Assembly: GCA_019058515.1 (NCBI GenBank)
Contig: JAHPYY010000202.1
Coordinates: 1-18,013, forward strand
Source: Promethearchaeota archaeon
GTDB taxonomy: Archaea > Asgardarchaeota > Lokiarchaeia > Sigynarchaeales > SOKP01
Length of the DNA stretch: 18,013 nt
Direction: 5' to 3'
Shown here: positions 13,046 through 18,013 of the stretch, one piece after another
Layout: every line of letters begins with the position of its first letter
Numbering within the stretch: the stretch's first letter is position 1
The notes under the pieces: generated by a model
What the model saw: the letters and a program-made list of their open reading frames with translations, nothing else
Told to the model about the DNA's origin: nothing
Databases searched by the model: none
Made by a program: the position numbers and the translations under genes

Positions 13046-13894
13046 TCAGTCAGCACCTTTAAGAAAATCAATAATCGCTTTGTTTACTTCTAGAGCTCTA
13101 GACAAAGGAGCGTTATGACCTGCTTTTTCAATAACTACTAATTTACTGTTTTGAATTTTGTTGTTCATCTCTTCCATAACAGATCTAGGCGTTAATCTAT
13201 CATGGGAACCAGTTATTAAAAGAGTATGATTCTTAATTTGATCTAATCTGTCAAAGGTACTATGCGTATTTAACGCTTCAGCTTGGCTTTCTATATCATG
13301 AATAGTGGGAGGGTCGATTGTGCTTTCTTTGATAAGATCTTCTGCTGACCAAATGTCGTAAAACTTTTTCTTTGGATTTGCTTCCATTTCCTTTCTGAAT
13401 TTCATATGATAACCAGTTCTTGCGCTGTTCCAAAAAGCTTGATTCGGATCTTCTTTCAGCTCTTCCAAACCACGTAACCTCATTTCTTTATACACTTTTG
13501 GACCTCCTTCGTCTGGAAATCCATAATTTGTGTTAATCATTACTACACGATTTACTCGTTCTGGATATTTAAGCACGAAATTTTGCGTAATCATTCCTCC
13601 TAGACTCCAGCCTATAACATGAGCTTTTCCAATATTAAGATAATCCATTAATGAATTAATATCATCAGCAAAAATTTCCATGGTATACGGTCCGTCTGGT
13701 CTATCCGATTTTCCCGCGCCACGATTGTCAAATCTAACAACTTTAAAATGTTTAGAAAGTTCGCCTACTTGTGCTATCCAAGTTTCTTTCTTCGCTCCAA
13801 ATCCATGAATTAAAAAAACCGGGTAACCATCGTCTTTACCGAGAACTTCATAGCATATTTTTATTCCGTTAATTTCCGCAAACTGTTCCGTCAT
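13046..13894 (-). CDS. Alpha/beta hydrolase, copy 1 of tandem pair
   Basis: The 282-residue protein is a classic alpha/beta-hydrolase-fold enzyme. HGFG (30-33) forms the oxyanion region, FDNRGAGKSDRP is at 55-66, and the nucleophile elbow GWSLGG (95-100) has S97. The charge relay is completed by D232 in TGSHDRLTP and H260 in KAGHNAP. The whole triad is intact, so it should be an active serine hydrolase (esterase, lactonase or similar). The cap region (about 125-215) is helical and does not reveal the substrate. It has no signal peptide. It closely resembles the next gene upstream, from NGIKICY through the cap, so the two arose by duplication. A TATA-like block lies in the 54-base gap (about 13914-13925), so it can be transcribed on its own. 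Confidence 0.9.
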   Translation of the reverse strand: MTEQFAEINGIKICYEVLGKDDGYPVFLIHGFGAKKETWIAQVGELSKHFKVVRFDNRGAGKSDRPDGPYTMEIFADDINSLMDYLNIGKAHVIGWSLGGMITQNFVLKYPERVNRVVMINTNYGFPDEGGPKVYKEMRLRGLEELKEDPNQAFWNSARTGYHMKFRKEMEANPKKKFYDIWSAEDLIKESTIDPPTIHDIESQAEALNTHSTFDRLDQIKNHTLLITGSHDRLTPRSVMEEMNNKIQNSKLVVIEKAGHNAPLSRALEVNKAIIDFLKGAD

Positions 13895-13948
13895 AAGGAT
13901 TAGAATAAAGAGATAATTTAAAATTTTTACATTATAATTTAGATATGA

Positions 13949-14803
13949 CTAACTTCTTAAAAAATCCAAAATCGCCCTATTAACTTGTGGTGCTTTCTCT
14001 TTAGGAGATTCATGCCCAGCTTTTTCAATTACTATATATTCGCTATTTGGTAGCTTATTATGAATTTCCTTTAAAGCTTCAGGGGGCGTTAATTTATCGT
14101 GGGAAGCAGCAAGCACAAGGGTTCGAATTTTAATCGAACTTAACTTATCTAAAAAATCGTGACCTTTTACTGCGTGAACCATATTATCAATATCTTTAGA
14201 AGACGGTGGATCTGACTTTATATAGTCAATGAGATCATTAGCGGACCATAAACCATAAAATTTTGAGGGAGGGTTTAACTTCATTCGCTTACGAAACTTA
14301 ACGTGAAAACCCATAGTTGTGCTATCCCAGAAAGCCTTTTCCGGATTGTTTTTAATCAATTCTATCTTTACGTATTGAGCTTCTTTAAATTTGTCAACTG
14401 CGATTTTATTCGAAATCTGTCCGTATGTATTGATGAGAACCATTTTGTTAACCCTTTCTGGAAACTTAAGTGCTAAATTTTGAGCAATCATACCCCCCAT
14501 TGAAAACCCTACGATGTGCGCTTGTTCAATGTTTAGATAATCCATCAATCCAATAGTATCATCAATGTAAATATCCATGGTATAGGGCCCCTCAGGGCGA
14601 TCTGACCTACCTGCACCTCGATTATCAAAGATTATTGCTCTAAAATCTTTCGATAAATCGTCCACCTGACCGATGTATGTTTCTTTTTTTGACCCAAAAC
14701 CGTGAATAAAAATAACAGGGTAATTCGAAATTATACCAAATTCTTTGTAACAAATATTTATGCCATTTACTTTAGTAAATTTATTTTCACATTGATCCAA
14801 CAT
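13949..14803 (-). CDS. Alpha/beta hydrolase, copy 2 of tandem pair
   Basis: The 284-residue protein is a paralog of its downstream neighbour. It shares NGINICY, HGFGSKKET (34-42), FDNRGAGRSDRPEGPYTMD (59-77) and MDYLNIEQAHIVGFSMGG, with nucleophile S101. D236 (AASHDKLTP) and H264 (KAGHESP) complete the triad. The cap also aligns (AFWDST, KFYGLWSANDLI), so the pair diverged from one gene and probably acts on related substrates. The elbow is GFSMGG here and GWSLGG in copy 1, a modest active-site difference. A TATA-like GTTAAAAATC lies at about 14821-14830, 18-27 bases before the ATG at 14803. This is somewhat close, so the exact start is less certain. The gene diverges from another alpha/beta hydrolase at 14898. 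Confidence 0.9.
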   Translation of the reverse strand: MLDQCENKFTKVNGINICYKEFGIISNYPVIFIHGFGSKKETYIGQVDDLSKDFRAIIFDNRGAGRSDRPEGPYTMDIYIDDTIGLMDYLNIEQAHIVGFSMGGMIAQNLALKFPERVNKMVLINTYGQISNKIAVDKFKEAQYVKIELIKNNPEKAFWDSTTMGFHVKFRKRMKLNPPSKFYGLWSANDLIDYIKSDPPSSKDIDNMVHAVKGHDFLDKLSSIKIRTLVLAASHDKLTPPEALKEIHNKLPNSEYIVIEKAGHESPKEKAPQVNRAILDFLRS

Positions 14804-14830
14804 CTAAATCAGTAAGATTAGATTTTTAAC

Positions 14831-14843
14831 TCGATTCAATCGA
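14831..14843. promoter_or_regulatory. Inverted repeat in the divergent hydrolase promoter region
   Basis: TCGATT-C-AATCGA is a perfect palindrome with 6-base arms. It lies between the starts of the two divergent hydrolase genes (14803 minus and 14898 plus), next to the minus-strand TATA-like box. It could be an operator for either gene; no regulator is visible nearby. Confidence 0.4.
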
Positions 14844-14897
14844 TTAAAAAATGTGCTAGCAAAAGTTAAACTTATTGGTTTAATTACTTCTAATACA

Positions 14898-15677
14898 ATG
14901 AAAGAGCAAAAGTTTTTAATAAATACTCCTCGTAATAACCAATTACATGCAATTCTATATCAAAAAGAACTCCCAAATGTAACAAGTGAGACAGAAAGAA
15001 GTCCAATTGTTATAATGTGTCATGGATTTACCGGAGATAAATACGAGTGGGGGCGTTTTCCCGAAACAGCTAAAGAATTAACCAAAAGAGGATACGATGT
15101 GTTAATCTTTGATTTTTCTGGTTCAGGAGAGAACGAACGGGAATTTATTACGCTCACCAAGCAAGTAAAGGATTTAAAGAGCGTTTATAATTGGGTAATA
15201 GACAACGATTACAAAAAAATTGCGTTAATAGGGCTTTCTTTTGGGGGTTTGACCATTCTCGCAGCTAATTTACAAAATGTAAATATAGTAATTTTTTGGG
15301 CTCCAGGTTTTTATGTTAGAGAGTTGATGGACACTAAAGCATTCCGCAATTCCTTATTAAAAAAGCCCCTTTCGCTTAAATCTTCTGGAGAAGTTGAAGA
15401 TGTTTCTATTGATATCTCGTTCGTCAACGATCTCGAGAATTACAATCCAAATATGGACTTAGAAAAATTAACAATTCCTTGCCTAATTATCCAAGGTGAA
15501 AAAGATGTTGTAGTCAATCCTAAGTGGACAAAGGATGCGTATAATTTAATCCCTGACACCACAAGGAAAAAATACATAATAGTAGAAAATGCAACTCACG
15601 ATTTTAACAACAAAGAGTTACAACAATTCATCAACAATTCGGGTGATTGGCTTGATTCCGTGTATAAGAAATCATAG
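14898..15677 (+). CDS. Alpha/beta hydrolase, S33/lysophospholipase-like
   Basis: From the ATG at 14898 the protein is 259 residues. It belongs to the serine aminopeptidase S33/lysophospholipase branch of the alpha/beta hydrolases, distinct from the tandem pair next door. Visible are CHGFTGDKYEW (41-51), FDFSGSGENE (71-80), the nucleophile elbow GLSFGG (112-117) with S114, D203 in QGEKDVVVN and H234 in ENATHDF. The triad is therefore complete. Members cleave carboxylic esters or acyl groups from lipids or peptides; the substrate is not readable here. A GTG at 14853 would extend the protein by 15 residues. The ATG is preferred because the extension has no family counterpart and an A/T box (GTTAAACTTA, 14865-14874) then sits 24-33 bases upstream. 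It is convergent with the radical SAM gene, 24 bases apart. Confidence 0.88.
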   Translation: MKEQKFLINTPRNNQLHAILYQKELPNVTSETERSPIVIMCHGFTGDKYEWGRFPETAKELTKRGYDVLIFDFSGSGENEREFITLTKQVKDLKSVYNWVIDNDYKKIALIGLSFGGLTILAANLQNVNIVIFWAPGFYVRELMDTKAFRNSLLKKPLSLKSSGEVEDVSIDISFVNDLENYNPNMDLEKLTIPCLIIQGEKDVVVNPKWTKDAYNLIPDTTRKKYIIVENATHDFNNKELQQFINNSGDWLDSVYKKS

Positions 15678-15701
15678 GGCTTGTGTTCTTATCCGTTTCG
15701 G

Positions 15702-16796
15702 TTATACTTCGCATATATGAAATCCACAATACTCGCAATTGCCTTTTGAGTCAACATTTTTTTCCGTTACTCCCATAATAGATCTTGTTATGACTGTCCT
15801 TGAGCATTTAGGACAAACTGTGTTTTCAAAGTCTGTTTTACCTACATTTCCTAAATACACGTACTTTAATCCAATTTTTTTTGCAATGTCGTACGCATCA
15901 AAAAGTGACTTAGTGGGAGTTGGTTTTGTTAATCCGTATTTAAAAGATTCATAATCTGGATGGAATCTCGTGATGTGGAAAGGTGTGTACTCGCCTAAAT
16001 CGGTAAATACTCGAGTGACTATATTTTCTATAATCCTCTTATCGGTATTGAAATCTTCAATTAACAGGGTAGTTATTTCGATGTGAACTCCAATATCAAT
16101 TGCGATTCCCGCGTTTCTCCAAACCACTTCGTTGTTAACGCCGCAATATTTTTGAACCATATCGCGTCCTCCCTTGATGTCAATGTTCATGGCATCTAGA
16201 CCCGCTTCTTTTAAACTCATCAAAACTTTTTCTGTCATATAGCCATTAGTAACATAGGTGTTGTACAATCCGTTCTGTTTTGCCAGTTTAAAAACTTCTA
16301 AGGAGTATTCAAACAGCAAGGTTGGCTCGTTAAAAGAGATCGATGTTCCCTCGCATTTTTTTTTTAAGGCGATTTGTATAAATTTTGTTGGGGTTATAAA
16401 ATTGTTTGAATTAGTGAATTCAATTGCCTTTAAAGGATCTCTTTTCGATAGGTGATGATTTTGACACCAAAAACAAGAGAAATTACATCCATAGGTTCCA
16501 ACCGTTAAGGCTTTAGTTCCTGGATAAAAGTGAAAAAGTGGCTTTTTTTCTATAGGATTAATTGATATTGCGGGAAGCAAACCAAAAACAATTGAATAAA
16601 TCTGCCCGTGGTTATTTATTCGAGTTTTACAAAATCCTACTTTACCTTCTGAGATTTTACACCTTCTTTCACAAGTCAAACATTGCGCTACATTATTTCC
16701 TAATTGCTTTTGAAATTTTGCTAGTTTTACGACATTAGGGTTAATTACTTCGCTCAAAATAATATGTTGCTTATTTCTGTTTAGAATAAGTTCCAA
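15702..16796 (-). CDS. AmmeMemoRadiSam-type radical SAM protein (PflA-like)
   Basis: The 364-residue protein belongs to the COG1180 PflA-like branch, known as the radical SAM part of the AmmeMemoRadiSam system. The radical SAM cluster motif is C104-x3-C108-x2-C111 (GCNFSCFWC). Before it, C39, C42, C46 and C56 (CLTCERRC, then GKVGFC) form the Cys cluster usual for this subfamily, followed by GLLPAISINPIEKKPLFHFYPG. A C-terminal CPKC and CEYCGFHIC pair adds a further metal site. The family's reaction is unknown; MEMO1 and AMMECR1 homologs usually accompany it but are not in this window. It reads 26 bases into the preceding PEBP gene if TTG 16796 is the start. TTG at 16757 would remove the overlap and keep all cysteines. 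It is probably co-transcribed with PEBP. Confidence 0.88.
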   Translation of the reverse strand: MELILNRNKQHIILSEVINPNVVKLAKFQKQLGNNVAQCLTCERRCKISEGKVGFCKTRINNHGQIYSIVFGLLPAISINPIEKKPLFHFYPGTKALTVGTYGCNFSCFWCQNHHLSKRDPLKAIEFTNSNNFITPTKFIQIALKKKCEGTSISFNEPTLLFEYSLEVFKLAKQNGLYNTYVTNGYMTEKVLMSLKEAGLDAMNIDIKGGRDMVQKYCGVNNEVVWRNAGIAIDIGVHIEITTLLIEDFNTDKRIIENIVTRVFTDLGEYTPFHITRFHPDYESFKYGLTKPTPTKSLFDAYDIAKKIGLKYVYLGNVGKTDFENTVCPKCSRTVITRSIMGVTEKNVDSKGNCEYCGFHICEV

Positions 16797-17226
16797 TCAA
16801 TTCGGTTTTTTCGATAATATGCCCATTCATGGCTTTTATTACTTTTTTTTTACGATTTTTAGAATCTAAATTGAGTAGTGTATCCAGAGCGTATAATTTA
16901 AAAATATACCTATGTGTTCCTCTCGGTGGACACGGTCCCATATACTTATTTTTTCCCCTCATGTTTTTTCCTACCATCCCCTCTTCAATAGAGCTCCCTT
17001 CGCTGATTTCTGTAGTAGTTGGATTGAGATTAAAAATTACCCAATGAGTTACCATTATACCCATAGGAGCATCAGGATCTATCACGATAAGCGCTAAGCT
17101 TTTAGCGTCTTGTGGTACTCCTGAAATTTGCAATGGGGGGTTAACTTCTTCGTCTTGACATGTATATTTTTTAGGAATCACTCCCATATGTTTAAACTTA
17201 GGACTGGTTAATGATAGTTCTCCCAC
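16771..17226 (-). CDS. PEBP family protein (YbhB/YbcL, Raf kinase inhibitor-like)
   Basis: The 151-residue protein shows the phosphatidylethanolamine-binding protein hallmarks: YTCQDEEVNPPLQI (21-34), DPDAP (50-54), THWVIFNL (60-67) and GPCPPRGTHRY (97-107). Together these make the small anion-binding pocket. Bacterial and archaeal YbhB-type members are soluble ligand-binding proteins with poorly known roles; no kinase link is implied here. The length is normal. The GTG start at 17226 is supported by GGTG (17233-17236 on plus, read on minus) six bases upstream. It lies 40 bases after the ABM gene and runs into the radical SAM gene, so the four genes on this strand probably form one transcript. 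Confidence 0.93.
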   Translation of the reverse strand: MGELSLTSPKFKHMGVIPKKYTCQDEEVNPPLQISGVPQDAKSLALIVIDPDAPMGIMVTHWVIFNLNPTTTEISEGSSIEEGMVGKNMRGKNKYMGPCPPRGTHRYIFKLYALDTLLNLDSKNRKKKVIKAMNGHIIEKTELIGTYSKQK

Positions 17227-17266
17227 TTTTTACACCACTATAAAAAAATACTTCAAAATAGTTATA

Positions 17267-17554
17267 TCATACTAATTTTAAATGGAATACATCAGGTTCT
17301 TTTAACTCCCATTCTTCAAACGGATTATCTTTTACCGCCTTAATCATTGCTGGTCTAGCCTCCATCCACGCTTCTTTTGAGTCCCAAATTGCAAGACCAA
17401 CCAGATTTCCTGAATCTTCGTCTTTAGTAGTGTGAGCCATTATTAATCCTTTTTTTCCTTCCATTGCTTTTCCAAATCGATGCATTGAGTCGATTAATAA
17501 ACTTTCTTTATCTTTTTTGGGATAATGAATTGACATATGAACGAAAATTAACAT
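17267..17554 (-). CDS. ABM-like (dimeric alpha/beta barrel) protein
   Basis: The protein is about 95 residues and has the ferredoxin-like beta-alpha-beta layout of antibiotic biosynthesis monooxygenase (ABM) domains. A first strand (LIFVHMSIHY) leads to a helix (KESLLIDSMHRFGKAM). Next come strands (GLIMAHTTKDED and NLVGLAIWDSKEAWMEARPAMIKAV) with the typical W-x-S-x-E-A turn, and finally a strand, VFHLKLV. Members act as cofactor-free oxygenases, haem degraders or ligand-binding dimers, and many have no known reaction. The ATG at 17554 is preferred; a GTG directly before it (17557) is also possible and lies within the GAGGTGATG context. It follows the CCG-domain gene by about a dozen bases, indicating one operon. 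No catalytic residue can be assigned. Confidence 0.72.
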   Translation of the reverse strand: MLIFVHMSIHYPKKDKESLLIDSMHRFGKAMEGKKGLIMAHTTKDEDSGNLVGLAIWDSKEAWMEARPAMIKAVKDNPFEEWELKEPDVFHLKLV

Positions 17555-17568
17555 CACCTCGAGTACTA

Positions 17569-18013
17569 TTATCTTGTTTTCATAAAAGGCATTGCTAGAG
17601 AAAACATTTTTGTAAATAAATATTTCACAATTGAAATGTTAAACGCATACCTAATGAATTTTAATAGATAATACTTCTTTGGCTTGAAAGTGCTGAAGTT
17701 ATCATCGTAAGTAATTTTAGAAATGTAGAAATTTTTCCTAACCAAAGAATTCATTAGTGAATAAGTCATTATTGCGATGATGTCCCACGCTCGATTAATG
17801 TGTGCTTTAGGATAATTTAACTTTTCCCCCATCGCCATTCTTATCACTTCAATGATGTGATAGATGTCAATTTTACTTCTTAACAGTTCTTTGGCAGCCC
17901 AAAGCAAATATATGCAACCACCACAATAAGATATTAAAGCCTTAGCCCCTGTAGCTTCAGCTTCTTTAAAATTCTTTGTCCATACAGATATTATATCAAA
18001 AATAATTGATATA
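17569..18013 (-). CDS. Fe-S oxidoreductase with HdrB/HdrD-like CCG domain, N-terminus off the window
   Basis: The minus frame is open from the window edge to the stop at 17569 (about 148 codons). It reads through the apparent internal TTG at 17907, so this is the C-terminal part of a longer protein. The visible portion has NFKEAEATGAKALISYCGGCIYLL, then KIDIYHIIEVIRMAMGE. This is the shape of a cysteine-rich CCG domain, as in heterodisulfide reductase subunits HdrB/HdrD and related Fe-S oxidoreductases: a Cys-x2-Cys element followed by a conserved H-I/L-x-E helix. The CCG domain binds a non-cubane [4Fe-4S] cluster; the first CCG motif and any ferredoxin domain would be upstream. The last about 95 residues are Lys- and aromatic-rich without a known domain. 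It is probably the first or an early gene of the cluster with ABM, PEBP and radical SAM. Confidence 0.65.
   Translation of the reverse strand, partial: ISIIFDIISVWTKNFKEAEATGAKALISYCGGCIYLLWAAKELLRSKIDIYHIIEVIRMAMGEKLNYPKAHINRAWDIIAIMTYSLMNSLVRKNFYISKITYDDNFSTFKPKKYYLLKFIRYAFNISIVKYLFTKMFSLAMPFMKTR

Noticed and set aside
17569..17907. A complete 112-residue protein starting at TTG 17907
   Set aside because: The frame stays open to the window edge and the upstream part contains the CGGC motif, so it is the end of a longer gene.

Overview
The window is AT-rich, gene-dense DNA that reads as archaeal. Many genes are preceded by TATA-box-like AT boxes 20-40 bases before the start, several appear leaderless, GTG and TTG starts are common, and transcripts tend to end in T-runs. 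The gene set also fits an archaeon: a TFS/RpoM-type zinc ribbon, an NDP-forming acyl-CoA synthetase alpha subunit, an AmmeMemoRadiSam radical SAM protein, a heterodisulfide-reductase-type CCG domain and an MttB-superfamily methyltransferase. The mixture with eukaryote- or bacteria-like families (RNase III with a dsRNA-binding domain, a probable SCP2 domain, PEBP, a cold-shock domain) would suit an Asgard (Lokiarchaeia-like) genome. That placement is an inference from gene content; no marker gene here proves it.

Layout. 1-504 (-) is the N-terminal part of a LolD/MacB-type ABC ATPase with a long charged N-terminal extension. 803-2033 holds RNase III (-) and an unrecognised helical protein (+), divergent from one short AT-rich promoter. 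2070-4511 has a probable SCP2-like protein (-), a GT-C-type membrane glycosyltransferase (+) bracketed by a near-perfect 33-bp direct repeat, and a stand-alone TFS N-terminal zinc ribbon (-). 4870-7147 (+) has a glycerophosphodiester phosphodiesterase and an acyl-CoA synthetase alpha subunit. Convergent to these (7152-10104, -) are an MttB-superfamily methyltransferase and a GPH-type sugar/cation symporter; a hairpin plus T10 lies between these two, so they are probably separate transcripts. 10288-12470 has a membrane-anchored hexapeptide-repeat acyltransferase (-) and a TetA-like MFS exporter (+). 12665-12916 is a cold-shock-domain protein with a 19-bp palindrome just upstream. 13046-15677 has two tandem paralogous alpha/beta hydrolases (-) and a third, divergent one of the S33 lysophospholipase type (+). 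15702-18013 (-) is a tight four-gene cluster transcribed from beyond the right edge: CCG-domain Fe-S protein, ABM-fold protein, PEBP, then radical SAM.

I see no CRISPR array, IS element, tRNA or rRNA. No obvious new multi-gene defence or mobile system is visible. The points most worth following are the RNase III pair, the repeat-bracketed glycosyltransferase, the palindrome and repeats before the cold-shock gene, the four-gene Fe-S/PEBP/radical SAM cluster, and the orphan acyl-CoA synthetase alpha subunit beside the methyltransferase.
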